Assembly (NCBI GenBank): GCA_943788165.1 | Contig: CALSPF010000002.1 | Location: 747,890-811,889, forward strand | Direction of reading: 5' to 3' | DNA length: 64,000 nucleotides | Origin: an uncultured Flavobacteriaceae bacterium | GTDB lineage: Bacteria > Bacteroidota > Bacteroidia > Flavobacteriales > Flavobacteriaceae | In this document: positions 16,166 through 26,171 of the stretch, one piece after another | Position numbering within the stretch: the stretch's first letter is position 1 | How the letters are laid out: the number at the start of each line of letters is the position of its first letter | The notes under the pieces: generated by a model | The model's input: only the letters and a program-made list of their open reading frames with translations | Database searches by the model: none | Told to the model about the DNA's origin: nothing | Position numbers and translations under genes: made by a program

Positions 16166-17515
16166 ATGTCCAAAGACATACGAATACGGAAAGGTTTCAA
16201 TTTAAATCTTGAAGGTGAGGCCAACAAAATCTTGGTAGACAGCCAGCATTCCAAAACATTCGCACTCAAACCAGACGATTTTTTCTTTTCAACGCCAAAA
16301 CTTTTAGTCAAAGAAGGCGAAAAGGTGCAGAAAGGAAGTCCTTTGTTTTTTTCAAAGCAAAATCCACGTATCCATTATGTGTCGCCAGTCGGTGGCGAGG
16401 TTACGGCAATTGTCCGGGGTGCAAAAAGAAAAATTTTAGAAATTGTTGTCACGCAAGATGATGCTCAAGGGTCGGTACAGCACGATATCCCTTCGCTAGA
16501 ATCATTGGAGCAAGAGCAGGTAAAAGAATTCTTGCTTAAAGCAGGAGCTTGGCCCTTCATCACTCAACGTCCCTACGGCACAATTGCACAACCCGAAGAT
16601 ACGCCAAAAGCAATTTTTGTTTCTGCGTTTTCAACAGCTCCTTTGGATGTAGATTATGATTTCTTGTTAAAAAACAATAAAGCTGAATTTCAGAAAGGAA
16701 TCGACGTGTTGGCAAAATTTGCTGAAGTCACGCTAACGACCGATGGGGATTTTAAAGGTTTTTTTGAAAAAGTAACCAATGCCAATGTGATTGGTGTAAA
16801 AGGCGAGCACCCTGCTGGAAACGTAGGTATTCAAATACACCACATAAATCCTGTTAACGCTGGAGATCGTGTTTGGGTTGTTAATCCCGAAGATGTGGTC
16901 AATATTGGTGCTTTGTTTACTACAGGTGAATTTTCGGCTCAGCGTACAGTTGCTGTTGTTGGATCTTCTGTCAAAAATCCACAGTATTATAAAACCACGA
17001 TCGGAGCGTCGATTAATTCATTGCTTCAAGGAGCAGAAATAAACGATGCCCAATCCAATCGATTCATCAACGGTGACGTACTCACAGGTACAGCAACTTC
17101 TGTTGATAGCTATTTGGGATATTACAATAATCTATTTTCTGTGATTCCTGAAGGAAATCATTTCCGCATGTTTGGATGGTTGCCTTTTTTGTATAATAAA
17201 ATTCCAAGTATGTCCAAAACATCACTTTCTTGGATTTTCGGAAAACGCAAAGCAACTGTTGATACCAATTTAAATGGTGAAGAACGCGCTTTGGTTGTAA
17301 CGGGAGAAATGGAAAAGGTATTCCCAATGGATATTTACCCGATGCAATTGATTAAAGCCTGTATGATTGAAGATGTTGAGCGTATGGAAGTATTGGGCAT
17401 CTACGAAGTAGTGCCGCAAGACTTTGCGTTGATTGACTATTCAAGTACCTCCAAATTGGAAGCACAAGAAATTATTAGAAGAGGAGTTGAATTAATGATA
17501 AAAGAAGAAGGATAA
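16166..17515 (+). CDS. nqrA: Na+-translocating NADH:quinone reductase subunit A
   Basis: 449 aa, the cytoplasm-facing subunit of the sodium-pumping respiratory NADH dehydrogenase. Visible: the N-terminal KGFNLNLEG, the barrel-sandwich segment FFSTPKLLVKEGEKVQKGSPLF, and GEHPAGNVGIQIHHINPV. First gene of nqrABCDEF, which is arranged on one strand with gaps of 2-11 bases and has its own promoter. The operon indicates a Na+-based respiratory chain, common in marine flavobacteria. Confidence 0.95.
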   Translation: MSKDIRIRKGFNLNLEGEANKILVDSQHSKTFALKPDDFFFSTPKLLVKEGEKVQKGSPLFFSKQNPRIHYVSPVGGEVTAIVRGAKRKILEIVVTQDDAQGSVQHDIPSLESLEQEQVKEFLLKAGAWPFITQRPYGTIAQPEDTPKAIFVSAFSTAPLDVDYDFLLKNNKAEFQKGIDVLAKFAEVTLTTDGDFKGFFEKVTNANVIGVKGEHPAGNVGIQIHHINPVNAGDRVWVVNPEDVVNIGALFTTGEFSAQRTVAVVGSSVKNPQYYKTTIGASINSLLQGAEINDAQSNRFINGDVLTGTATSVDSYLGYYNNLFSVIPEGNHFRMFGWLPFLYNKIPSMSKTSLSWIFGKRKATVDTNLNGEERALVVTGEMEKVFPMDIYPMQLIKACMIEDVERMEVLGIYEVVPQDFALIDYSSTSKLEAQEIIRRGVELMIKEEG

Positions 17516-17526
17516 ATAATTTTACT

Positions 17527-18684
17527 ATGAATTTTTTAAGAAAATCACTCGATAACATTAAAAAGCCTTTTGGGAAAGGCGAGAAATACGAACGCTTTGC
17601 TCCGGCAATAAATGCATTTGATACCTTTTTATTTGTACCTAACCACACAACAAATAAAGGAGCTCACGTTCGTGACGCTGTAGATTTAAAACGCACAATG
17701 GTTACAGTTATCATTGCATTGCTTCCAGCATTGATTTACGGTATTTACAATACTGGTTACCAGTACTACATTCAGACTGGCGAAGCATTTACCTTTTTAG
17801 ATGCCTTTATTCATGGTTCATGGAAAATTGTTCCCATGATTGCAGTTTCCTACATCGTAGGATTAACGATTGAATTTATTTTCGCCATATACCGCGGACA
17901 CGAGGTAAACGAAGGTTATTTGGTGACAGGGCTTTTGATTCCAATGATTATGCCAGTAGATATTCCTTTGTGGATGGTGGCAATTTCTGTTGCTTTTGCT
18001 GTATTGATTGCGAAAGAAGCCTTTGGTGGTACTGGAATGAATATTCTAAATCCTGCATTAACAGCTCGTGCCTTTGCTTTCTTTGCCTACCCAACCTATA
18101 TGTCTGGAAACAAAGTATGGGTTTCTGAAGCAGGAAACGTTGACGCTATCTCAGGAGAAACTATTCTTGGGAGCTTGGCAGCGGGGAACAATGTGAACTA
18201 CAGCTTCTTCGAAATGTTCCAAGGAGCCATCCCTGGCTCAATTGCAGAAACATCTACCCTTTGGGTGGCTGTGGGTGCATTGATTTTAATTTTTACAGGA
18301 GTTGGAAGCTGGCGCATTATTGTTGGTGGAATTGGTGGAGCAGCGATCATGGGCTTCTTGTTCAACCTTTGGGGAGCAAACGCTCTAATGAGTTTTGACT
18401 GGATGAACCATTTAGTTGTTGGAGGCTTTGCTTTCGGAATAGTCTTTATGGCGACCGATCCAGTATCTGCAGCGCAAACAAATAAAGGAAAATGGATTTA
18501 TGGAATCTTGGTTGGAATCTTTTGTATTCTTATCCGTGTCTTTAATCCCGCCTACCCAGAAGGGGTAATGTTGGCCATTCTCCTCATGAATGTTTTTGCA
18601 CCAACCATTGACCACTATGTGGTAGAAGGAAACATTAATCGAAGAAAAAAACGTTGGGCTGCGGCACAACTTAAAACTGCCTAA
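17527..18684 (+). CDS. nqrB: Na+-translocating NADH:quinone reductase subunit B
   Basis: 385 aa with about ten membrane segments. NqrB carries a covalently bound FMN on a Thr; here the candidate is Thr212 in DAISGETILG, where the more common flavinylation motif reads SGAT. GGTGMNILNPALTARAF is the conserved family segment. It lies eleven bases after nqrA and two before nqrC. The FMN transferase needed for flavinylation is encoded downstream (apbE). Confidence 0.95.
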   Translation: MNFLRKSLDNIKKPFGKGEKYERFAPAINAFDTFLFVPNHTTNKGAHVRDAVDLKRTMVTVIIALLPALIYGIYNTGYQYYIQTGEAFTFLDAFIHGSWKIVPMIAVSYIVGLTIEFIFAIYRGHEVNEGYLVTGLLIPMIMPVDIPLWMVAISVAFAVLIAKEAFGGTGMNILNPALTARAFAFFAYPTYMSGNKVWVSEAGNVDAISGETILGSLAAGNNVNYSFFEMFQGAIPGSIAETSTLWVAVGALILIFTGVGSWRIIVGGIGGAAIMGFLFNLWGANALMSFDWMNHLVVGGFAFGIVFMATDPVSAAQTNKGKWIYGILVGIFCILIRVFNPAYPEGVMLAILLMNVFAPTIDHYVVEGNINRRKKRWAAAQLKTA

Positions 18685-18686
18685 TC

Positions 18687-19484
18687 ATGAATAGAGATAG
18701 CAACGGATATACTTTTCTTTTTGCAACCTTGATGGTCATTGTAGTGGCTTCATCTTTAGCTTTCACTGCGACCTCATTAAAAAGTAAGCAAGACGAGAAT
18801 GTGCGGAAAGAGCAAATGCAAAATATTTTATCGACGATCGGAATTAAAACGGATAGAGATCAAGCAGAAGGCCTTTACAACAAATATATCAAAGAGCAAT
18901 TGTCTTTAGTAAAAGACGGAAGTATCGACACATCGGTCAATGCATTTAAAATTAAACTAGCCACAGAAACCAAAAAGCCAGTTGAGCAGCAACGCTTCCC
19001 ACTTTATATTGCTGAAGTTGAACAAGCCAAGTACTATATTGTACCACTACGTGGAGCTGGACTTTGGGATGCCATTTGGGGGTATATAGCTCTCGAAGAT
19101 GATATGACTACAATCAAAGGTGCGGTATTTGATCACAAAGGAGAAACCGCTGGTTTGGGTGCAGAAATCACACAACAATGGTTCCAAGATCGCTTTACTG
19201 GAGAGAAAATATATGATGCCGAAGGTGTACTGGTAGGAATCAATGTTTCCAAAACAAACAATGACCCACAGGGGGCCGACAAAGAAGATCACGAAGTTGA
19301 TGCCATATCTGGAGCAACCATTACCGGAGATGGAGTAACCGAAATGATTAGCGAGCGTTTAGCGCATTACACACCTTACTTTAAGCAAAATGTTGCTGTT
19401 GTAACACCAGCAATTGACGCTATCGAAGCAGAACAAGTGCTAGAAGAAGCTACAGAAGAAACTACTATCGCATACCAAAACTAA
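18687..19484 (+). CDS. nqrC: Na+-translocating NADH:quinone reductase subunit C
   Basis: 265 aa: one N-terminal membrane helix (residues 8-28) and a periplasmic FMN-binding domain. The flavinylation site is Thr211 in DAISGATITG, an exact D-x-x-S-G-A-T motif. GAGLWDAIWGY and HKGETAGLGAEI are typical of the FMN-bind domain. The acidic tail (EAEQVLEEATEETT) is not part of the core fold. Confidence 0.95.
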   Translation: MNRDSNGYTFLFATLMVIVVASSLAFTATSLKSKQDENVRKEQMQNILSTIGIKTDRDQAEGLYNKYIKEQLSLVKDGSIDTSVNAFKIKLATETKKPVEQQRFPLYIAEVEQAKYYIVPLRGAGLWDAIWGYIALEDDMTTIKGAVFDHKGETAGLGAEITQQWFQDRFTGEKIYDAEGVLVGINVSKTNNDPQGADKEDHEVDAISGATITGDGVTEMISERLAHYTPYFKQNVAVVTPAIDAIEAEQVLEEATEETTIAYQN

Positions 19485-19488
19485 CCGC

Positions 19489-20181
19489 ATGCCAAAGGAA
19501 AACAACCCCACACAAAAACCAAGCTTGTTTTTTGTGAACAAAGAAAAAGAAGCCCTCTTTTCAAAAAAGAACCGTGCGTTATTGTCCGATCCAATGGACG
19601 ATAACAATCCAATCACTGTCCAAGTTCTTGGAATTTGTTCTGCATTGGCCATTACGGTTCAGCTTAAACCAGCGATCGTTATGAGTATTTCGGTAATGGC
19701 TGTAATGGCTGCATCGAATGTCATCATATCATTGTTGCGGAATCTAATTCCGAATCGTATTCGAATTATTGTACAATTGGTTGTCGTTGCTGCCATGGTT
19801 GTACTAGTAGATCAAATTTTAAAAGCATTTGCTTACGATGTTTACAAGGAACTGTCCATCTTCATTGGACTAATCATTACGAACTGTATTGTAATGGGGC
19901 GTCTCGAGGCTTTTGCCCTTGGAAATGGCGTATGGAAATCTTTCCTTGATGGAATTGGGAATGCAGCTGGATATGGGTTTATCCTTATTATTGTTGCCTT
20001 TTTTAGAGAACTTCTCGGCTCAGGGAAATTATTGGGTTACCAGGTAATTCCTGATGCTGCTTATGCAATGGGGTATGAAAACAATGGACTAATGTTGTTG
20101 TCGCCTATGGCATTGATCACTGTTGGAATCTTTATTTGGATTCAACGTTCACGTAACCGTAAACTCATCGAAAAAAACTAA
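19489..20181 (+). CDS. nqrD: Na+-translocating NADH:quinone reductase subunit D
   Basis: 230 aa membrane subunit with six predicted helices, homologous to NqrE and RnfA/E. TNCIVMGRLEAFALGNG and FFRELLGSGKLLG are the conserved segments; the Cys in TNC is part of the intramembrane iron site formed with NqrE. About 35 hydrophilic N-terminal residues precede the first helix (DNNPITVQVLGICSALAIT). Confidence 0.95.
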   Translation: MPKENNPTQKPSLFFVNKEKEALFSKKNRALLSDPMDDNNPITVQVLGICSALAITVQLKPAIVMSISVMAVMAASNVIISLLRNLIPNRIRIIVQLVVVAAMVVLVDQILKAFAYDVYKELSIFIGLIITNCIVMGRLEAFALGNGVWKSFLDGIGNAAGYGFILIIVAFFRELLGSGKLLGYQVIPDAAYAMGYENNGLMLLSPMALITVGIFIWIQRSRNRKLIEKN

Positions 20182-20184
20182 GGA

Positions 20185-20802
20185 ATGGAAACATATGTAA
20201 ATTTATTTGTCAAGAGTATTTTCATTGAAAACATGATTTTCGCCTACTTTTTAGGGATGTGTTCCTATTTAGCGGTTTCCAAAACAGTGAAGACAGCTGT
20301 CGGTCTAGGCGCTGCTGTAATTTTTGTTTTGTCGATTACAGTACCAATCAACTTTTTATTGGATACCTATTTGTTAAAGCCGGGTGCTTTAGCATGGCTA
20401 GGAGGAGAGTATGCTGAGTTAGATTTAAGTTTTTTAAGTTTCATCATGTTCATCGCGGTAATTGCATCGATGGTACAACTGGTTGAAATGATCGTGGAGA
20501 AATTTGCTCCCGCACTCTATGGTGCATTGGGAATTTTCTTGCCCTTGATTGCAGTAAACTGTGCCATTTTAGGAGGTTCGTTGTTTATGCAACAGAAAGA
20601 TTTTGGCGGAGTTGGTGAGTCTGCCGTATATGGTTTTGGATCAGGAATAGGATGGTTTTTGGCTATTATTGCCATTGCCGCCATTCGTGAAAAAATCACC
20701 TATTCCAATGTGCCTGCACCCTTACGTGGTTTAGGAATTACCTTTATCATTACAGGCTTAATGGCAATAGGGTTTATGAGTTTTATGGGAATTAAATTAT
20801 AA
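20185..20802 (+). CDS. nqrE: Na+-translocating NADH:quinone reductase subunit E
   Basis: 205 aa membrane subunit with six helices, inverted relative to NqrD. Segments [28 protein letters not shown] (first part), [16 protein letters not shown] and the SGIGWFLAI stretch are typical. The Cys residues in GMCSYL and VNCAIL contribute to the Fe site at the NqrD/E interface. Three-base gap to nqrD, eight to nqrF. Confidence 0.95.
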   Translation: METYVNLFVKSIFIENMIFAYFLGMCSYLAVSKTVKTAVGLGAAVIFVLSITVPINFLLDTYLLKPGALAWLGGEYAELDLSFLSFIMFIAVIASMVQLVEMIVEKFAPALYGALGIFLPLIAVNCAILGGSLFMQQKDFGGVGESAVYGFGSGIGWFLAIIAIAAIREKITYSNVPAPLRGLGITFIITGLMAIGFMSFMGIKL

Positions 20803-20810
20803 GTAAAGAA

Positions 20811-22106
20811 ATGGATTATACAATTATTTTAGCGAGTGTGATTGTCTTCTTAGGCATCATCTTTTTGTTGGTAGGTATGTTGTTGGGAGCTAAAGCCAAA
20901 TTGATGCCCTCTGGGCCAGTTTCTTTGCTCATTAATGGCGGAAGTAATGTTGAGGTTTCTTCGGGAAGCACTTTACTAAACACCCTGGGGAATAACAAGA
21001 TATTTTTGCCTTCTGCTTGTGGAGGTGGAGGAACTTGTATCCAGTGTAAGTGCCAGGTAATGGAAGGTGGAGGAGAAATTCTTCCTACAGAGAAGCCCCA
21101 CTTTTCTAGAAAAGAAATAGCTGAAGGATGGCGTTTGGGTTGTCAAGTAAAGGTGAAAGAAAACATGGTTATCCAAGTTCCAGAAGAAGTTTTTGGGATT
21201 AAAAAGTGGGAAGCTACTGTAGTGCGTAACTGGAACGTTGCTTCTTTTATTAAAGAATTTGTGGTAGAGCTTCCTGAAGAAATGGATTACAAGGCGGGTG
21301 GATACATCCAAATTGAAATTCCAGAATGCGAAGTAAGTTACCAAGACATGGATATATCTGCGCATCCAGAAGAACACCCTGGAGAGCCAGACAAGTTTAA
21401 ATTAGAATGGGATAAGTTTGGCCTTTGGCCATTGAAAATGAAAAATAAAGAGTCTGTAGAACGTGCATATTCCATGGCTTCCTATCCTGCTGAAGGTAGA
21501 GAAGTGATGCTGAATGTGCGTATTGCTACTCCACCATGGGACCGTGCCAAGAATGGTTGGATGGATGTAAACCCTGGAATTGCATCTTCCTATATTTTCG
21601 CCAAGAAACCAGGTGATAAAGTAACGATTTCTGGACCGTTTGGTGAATTTTTCATCAATGAGTCTGACGCTGAAATGTTATATGTAGGTGGTGGTGCTGG
21701 AATGGCACCCATGCGTTCTCATTTATACGAATTATTTAGAACCATCAAAACTGGTCGTAAGGTTACGTTCTGGTATGGTGGTCGTTCAAAACGCGAATTG
21801 TTTTATTTAGAACACTTCAGAGCTTTAGAAAAAGATTATCCAAACTTTAAATTCTACGTTGCGCTTTCAGAACCTTCTGAAGAAGACAACTGGAAAGTAA
21901 AAGAAGGATTAGATGGCGAGGGAGACGGATTCAAAGGGTTCGTTCACCAAGTGGTGAATGATAACTATCTTTCTAAACACGATGCGCCAGAAGACATTGA
22001 AGTATACTTCTGTGGTCCACCATTAATGAACCAAGCGGTTGAAAAAATGGCTGATGACTTTGGAATACCTCCAGAAAATGTTCGTTTCGACGACTTTGGA
22101 GGATAA
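20811..22106 (+). CDS. nqrF: Na+-translocating NADH:quinone reductase subunit F
   Basis: 431 aa, the NADH-oxidising subunit. One N-terminal membrane helix (residues 4-26), a plant-type ferredoxin domain with Cys70, Cys76, Cys79 and Cys111 binding 2Fe-2S, then a ferredoxin-reductase domain: RAYSMASYP for FAD, GGGAGMAPMRSHL for NADH, and the C-terminal VYFCGPPLMNQAV with the ending DDFGG. An intrinsic terminator follows the stop codon. Confidence 0.95.
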   Translation: MDYTIILASVIVFLGIIFLLVGMLLGAKAKLMPSGPVSLLINGGSNVEVSSGSTLLNTLGNNKIFLPSACGGGGTCIQCKCQVMEGGGEILPTEKPHFSRKEIAEGWRLGCQVKVKENMVIQVPEEVFGIKKWEATVVRNWNVASFIKEFVVELPEEMDYKAGGYIQIEIPECEVSYQDMDISAHPEEHPGEPDKFKLEWDKFGLWPLKMKNKESVERAYSMASYPAEGREVMLNVRIATPPWDRAKNGWMDVNPGIASSYIFAKKPGDKVTISGPFGEFFINESDAEMLYVGGGAGMAPMRSHLYELFRTIKTGRKVTFWYGGRSKRELFYLEHFRALEKDYPNFKFYVALSEPSEEDNWKVKEGLDGEGDGFKGFVHQVVNDNYLSKHDAPEDIEVYFCGPPLMNQAVEKMADDFGIPPENVRFDDFGG

Positions 22107-22114
22107 ACCGATCT

Positions 22115-22149
22115 AAAATGGGGCTGCGTATGTTGCCCCATTTTTTTTT
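22115..22149 (+). terminator. Terminator after nqrF
   Basis: A 10-bp stem AAAATGGGGC / GCCCCATTTT with loop TGCGTATGTT and a T run. It separates nqrF from the two downstream genes, which may depend on read-through. Confidence 0.85.
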
Positions 22150-22160
22150 AATATTATAAG

Positions 22161-22523
22161 ATGTTAAGCGAACAAGAATTACACAACTGGGCGATGGAAG
22201 TCGTTGGTAAACAACTAGAAGAAGACGGGTTTGAGTTTATGACCGTTAATTCTGAATTAAAGAAAGACCCGCAGTTTGTTTGTTTAAGAGAGAAGAAATT
22301 ACACTTTATTATTGTTCGTGCTATCAGTTACCCTAATAACCCTGTTGCGTACGATGGAGTTTTCATGGAGAAAATACGTTCCCATGCAGAAAAATTTGAG
22401 GCACGTACTTATTATGCAGGCGTTGGACTAGCCCATGGCGATGATTATGAACTACCTTTAGTGTTAGATGCACCCTGTGCTGTGAATTATCAAGGATTAC
22501 AAGAAATAACACTTCATGGATAA
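22161..22523 (+). CDS. Conserved protein next to nqrF, function unknown
   Basis: 120 aa soluble protein without signal peptide or clear enzymatic motif (CLREKKLHFIIVRAISYP, ARTYYAGVGLAHG). Similar small proteins are often found beside nqrF in Flavobacteriia and are sometimes annotated as NqrF-associated, which describes position only. It begins 11 bases after the nqrF terminator and overlaps apbE by eight bases, so it is translated with apbE. A role linked to the NQR complex is an inference from context. Confidence 0.65.
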   Translation: MLSEQELHNWAMEVVGKQLEEDGFEFMTVNSELKKDPQFVCLREKKLHFIIVRAISYPNNPVAYDGVFMEKIRSHAEKFEARTYYAGVGLAHGDDYELPLVLDAPCAVNYQGLQEITLHG

Positions 22524-23505
22524 GCGAATTTTAATTGGTATTGTATTGTGTTGGATGGCTTGTGAAAAGCAAGTAGAGACCGTAGTTCACCAGGGCTATG
22601 CATTGGGTACATCCTATGGTGTTCAATATGCTCCAATTGATCGTTCCTATGAAGAAGTTCAAAAAGGGATTGATTCGTTATTCTATATCATTAATGCTTC
22701 ACTATCTACTTATCTACCCGCTTCTGTTATTTCAAAAATAAATAGAGGTGATTCTCTTGTTACTGTAGACGAACATTTTCAAAAGGTCTATGCGCAAGCC
22801 AATGAGATGTGGACTATAACAAATGGCTACTTTGACCCCACCATTGGTGCATGGGTAAATGCTTATGGCTTTGGGCCAGACAAAGCCTTGGTCAGCATAA
22901 ATAAGCAGCAACGGGACAGTTTAATGGAGATTACTGGCTGGAAAAAAATACAACTGACCTCCGACTATCGAGTTCGTAAAAAAAAGCCAGAAATCTATAT
23001 TGACTTTAATGCCTTGGCTAAAGGTTATACGGTAGATGTGATTGCGGATTATCTTTCTCAATTGGGTAGCCAACATCATTTGGTTGAAATTGGCGGTGAA
23101 ATTGTGGCCAAAGGGAAAAGCCCCAAATCAGGTGAGGCATGGAAAATTGGAATAGATAGCCCAAATGAAAAAGCCGAACGTTCCCTACAATCTATTCTTG
23201 CTATAAGTAATGAAGCTCTAGCTACCTCTGGCAACTATCGCAAGTTTCGTATAGATGAAATAACGGGTGAAAAGTATGTACATTCCATCAATCCTTTGAT
23301 CGGAAAACCTGTTCGTTCTAAGGTGTTGAGTGTTTCTGTTAAAGCACCAAATTGTATGATGGCTGACGCATATGCTACTGTCCTCATGGTTATGCCTTTC
23401 GTTGAAAGTAAAGCCCTAATCGAGTCGAACAATGGTTTAGCTGCTTACTGGATTCTTAGTTCAGATGGAGGCCAATTAGAAGAAGTATTTTCTTCCCGTT
23501 GGTAA
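22516..23505 (+). CDS. apbE: FAD:protein FMN transferase, lipoprotein
   Basis: 329 aa. It transfers FMN from FAD to Thr residues of periplasmic flavoproteins. ApbE features: MGTSYGV-like start of the domain (LGTSYGVQY), YFDPTIGAWVNAYGFGP, DFNALAKGYTVDVI, VEIGGEIVAKG, and SVKAPNCMMADAYATVLMV with the Mg-binding Asp. The N-terminus is a short lipoprotein-type signal ending in Cys (WMAC). The position behind nqrA-F fits modification of NqrB Thr212 and NqrC Thr211. Confidence 0.92.
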   Translation: MDKRILIGIVLCWMACEKQVETVVHQGYALGTSYGVQYAPIDRSYEEVQKGIDSLFYIINASLSTYLPASVISKINRGDSLVTVDEHFQKVYAQANEMWTITNGYFDPTIGAWVNAYGFGPDKALVSINKQQRDSLMEITGWKKIQLTSDYRVRKKKPEIYIDFNALAKGYTVDVIADYLSQLGSQHHLVEIGGEIVAKGKSPKSGEAWKIGIDSPNEKAERSLQSILAISNEALATSGNYRKFRIDEITGEKYVHSINPLIGKPVRSKVLSVSVKAPNCMMADAYATVLMVMPFVESKALIESNNGLAAYWILSSDGGQLEEVFSSRW

Positions 23506-23592
23506 GAGAAAGTTTGTGTTTTACCTATATTTTGTTTATTTATGTATATAATTAGTTGATTTTTTATTTCCCAAAATCTAAAATCTTGACCT

Positions 23593-25416
23593 ATGAAATA
23601 CGTTTTTTTAATTATTGCATCTTTGTCATTTGTTGTGGTTACTTTAAAAGCACAAATCAAACTAGGTGATAATATTGATTTCATTTCACCTTATGCTTTA
23701 CTCGAACTATAAAGTACAGAAAAAGGCCTTCTTCTTCCGCGGTTATCTACCCAACAACGTAATACCTTTTTTGGGGAAGATGTCCCTCCTGGCTTATTGA
23801 TTTTTAATACGGACAGCCAAAAAATTCAGTATGCGCGTTCACGAATAACTTCTTCGTCAAAAGAGTTAGGAATCCATTGGGAAAATTTATCAAATGAGCA
23901 TATTCTTTCGCAAAGCATGGGCGCTACTCCCACCATAGAAAACCCCACTAATGGAATGCTTTTTTATCAGGATTATGAAAATGATTTATGTGTCTAAAAC
24001 GAAGCCCTAGCGGAATGGGGTTTGATTGCAGGAACAAATTTATTATCGAATAGAAACCCCGTATTCAGTCAAAATATTCGTTATCGAAAAGCTGATGGGC
24101 AAGAAGAGTTACTTGATTTGGGTATGCTTTCAACATCAGATAGTCAAGTCTTAACCGTTTCAACAACAATGATTGGCATATCAAATGGTAATGAAGTGGA
24201 TGTTCAGCCTTTATTTATGAATGCTTTGGCATTACTGGGAGTGAATTCTTCAACTCTTGTTGGTCCCCAAGGAATTCAAGGCCCACTAGGAGCTCAAGGC
24301 ATTCAGGGAATTCAAGGGCTGCAAGGTATTCAAGGCCCACCGGGTACTCCTGGAATTTCTTCGAATACCAATAGTCAAACCATACAGGTTTCGTCATTGA
24401 ATGCTAGTAACACCCTGACCATTGCTATCAGTAACGGGAATACACAAACACTAGATTTGTCCTCTTTATCCTCGGCTTCAACCAAAACGGATAGTCAAAC
24501 AATACAAGTATCCAATCTAAATGCCAGTAATACATTAACGATAGCTATTAGTAATGGGAATACTCAAACACTGGATTTATCCACTTTAGCGGCGGTTAAT
24601 TTATTCGAAGTAAATGGTAATATAGTTCGGTCCAGAGTTGGAACTTCTTCTCATGATTTTGTATTCGGATCTGATACGCTGGATAATCAAACGGGAGTCC
24701 TAGATGATGCTCGTTTCTTTTTCGACAAAAGTAAGGCAGCTTTCCGTGCAGGCTATGCTTCAGGTAGTTCATGGAACGAAGTCAATATAGTTGAGCGTTC
24801 TTTTGGAATGGGTTATAGAACCCAGGCTTCTGGTGACCGAAGTATCGCTATGGGAAATGCGACAGAAGCGCAAAGCTATGCTGCCACTGCTTTTGGCAGT
24901 TATAATACTATTGCCCCTCCTTTGAGTACATCTTCTTGGAATTCAGATGACCGTTTGTTTGTTGTTGGAAATGGGTCCAATTCCTCCAAAAAATTGGATG
25001 CATTAGTGATTTTAAAAAACGGAAATATCGGCATTGGCGATAGCACACCCACCGAAGGAACATTGGTTGTTTCTGGAACCATAATTGCATCTAGGAGTAT
25101 TATTGCCTCTGCAACACTTACTCCCAACTATGTGTTTGACTATTTTTATACGGGAGAAAGTAAAGAAAACCCAAAGTATCGTTTTCTTAATCTAGCCGCT
25201 ATTGAGCAGTTTATACAGCAGCATCGACATTTACCTAATATTCCAAGTGCTGAAATGATTAAAGCGCAGGGTGGGATTATATTGAACCGGGCCTCAGAAC
25301 TTCAGTTAGAAAAAATCAAGGAATTGTATTTGTTTGCTATTGAACAGGAGATGCGCATCAAACAATTAGAAACAACCGTTGCCCGTTTAGTCAAAGAAGT
25401 AAAGCGTAAACAGTAA
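23593..25416 (+). pseudogene. Surface/tail-fibre-like repeat protein with two in-frame TAA codons
   Basis: A single frame of 608 codons runs from ATG 23593 to 25416, broken by TAA at 23710-23712 and 23995-23997. Before the first stop: a signal peptide (ending VTLKAQ) and FISPYALLEL; after it STEKGLLLPRLS, the usual continuation (LLELxSTxKGLLLPR) in Bacteroidota fibre-like proteins. Then come collagen-like GxQ/GxP triplets (about 24262-24360), a 40-residue tandem repeat (SQTIQV..LNASNTLTIAISNGN), YadA-head-like GMGYRTQASGDRSIAMGNA, and a C-terminal domain ending in a coiled coil (LEKIKELYLFAIEQEMRIKQLE). Function: probably an exported surface structural protein. The ORF track shows only pieces. 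Confidence 0.7.
24371..24582 (+). repeat. Tandem 120-bp repeat encoding SQTIQV...SNGNTQTLDLS
   Basis: Two copies, starting at 24371 and 24491, encode nearly identical 40-residue units that differ mostly at synonymous sites. A third, more diverged version (SDSQVLTVSTTMIGISNGN) precedes the collagen-like stretch. Confidence 0.8.
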
Positions 25417-25418
25417 GT

Positions 25419-26171
25419 CTACTTTTTAGCGACAGGAATTCGCTCTTTTTTTGGTAAAGCATAGCGTAGACATTCCTCAGCACTGAGACTAGATAAAAAA
25501 TCAATTCCGTTTGCAGAAAAACCAATTGCTTCTAGGCGTTCGTAATAATCAGTTCCGTATATACGTACATGATCATATTGCCCAAACACCTTCGTTCTTT
25601 CCTTGAAATGTATGATGCTGTCATCTTCAAAAGTAGTTGTACGGTTTTCATCCAAAGGAACTTGTGCAATCAATGTACCGCCCTCTTTTAAGACACGATA
25701 AAGTTCTTTCATGGCAGTATGATCATCAGGAATATGTTCCAAAACATGATTGCATAAAATCAAATCATAGGAGTTATCCTCAAATGGGAGTGCACAAATG
25801 TCTGCTTTCACGTCGGCTAAAGGAGAATGAAGATCTGTGGTGGTATAATCCCAATGATCAAAGCCCTTGAATTTGGTGTAAAAAACTTGTTCTGGCGCAA
25901 TGTGTAATACTTTGATGTGATCTTTTAAAAATGTTGTTTCATGTGTTAAATAGAGCCAAAGTAAACGATGGCGTTCAAGCGAAAGCGTTCCAGGGCAGAG
26001 AGCATTCTTCCTTAGTTTGTCATACCCATAGAGTAGGAATTTTCGATAGCTACTTCCATCAATAGGATCCTCAAAACGATTTCCACTGTAATAAAGCTTG
26101 ATCAATGGACGTAACCAAATGCTCAAGGAGATTAGCCAAGGGCGTGGAAAAAGATTCAACAACCATTTCAT
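25419..26171 (-). CDS. Class I SAM-dependent methyltransferase
   Basis: 250 aa. Methyltransferase type 11 fold: VLHIAPE (motif I variant), DICALPFEDNSYDLILCNHVLEHIPDD and ELYRVLKEGGTLIAQVPL. The first 30 residues are hydrophobic (LLNLFPRPWLISLSIWLRP), suggesting membrane association. It overlaps map by four bases (ATGA). Substrate unknown. Confidence 0.8.
   Translation of the reverse strand: MKWLLNLFPRPWLISLSIWLRPLIKLYYSGNRFEDPIDGSSYRKFLLYGYDKLRKNALCPGTLSLERHRLLWLYLTHETTFLKDHIKVLHIAPEQVFYTKFKGFDHWDYTTTDLHSPLADVKADICALPFEDNSYDLILCNHVLEHIPDDHTAMKELYRVLKEGGTLIAQVPLDENRTTTFEDDSIIHFKERTKVFGQYDHVRIYGTDYYERLEAIGFSANGIDFLSSLSAEECLRYALPKKERIPVAKK

Noticed and set aside
24262-24360. Direct-repeat look of the GGxATTCAAGG stretch as a possible CRISPR or VNTR
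   Set aside because: It encodes collagen-like G-x-Q/P triplets in frame; there are no spacers.
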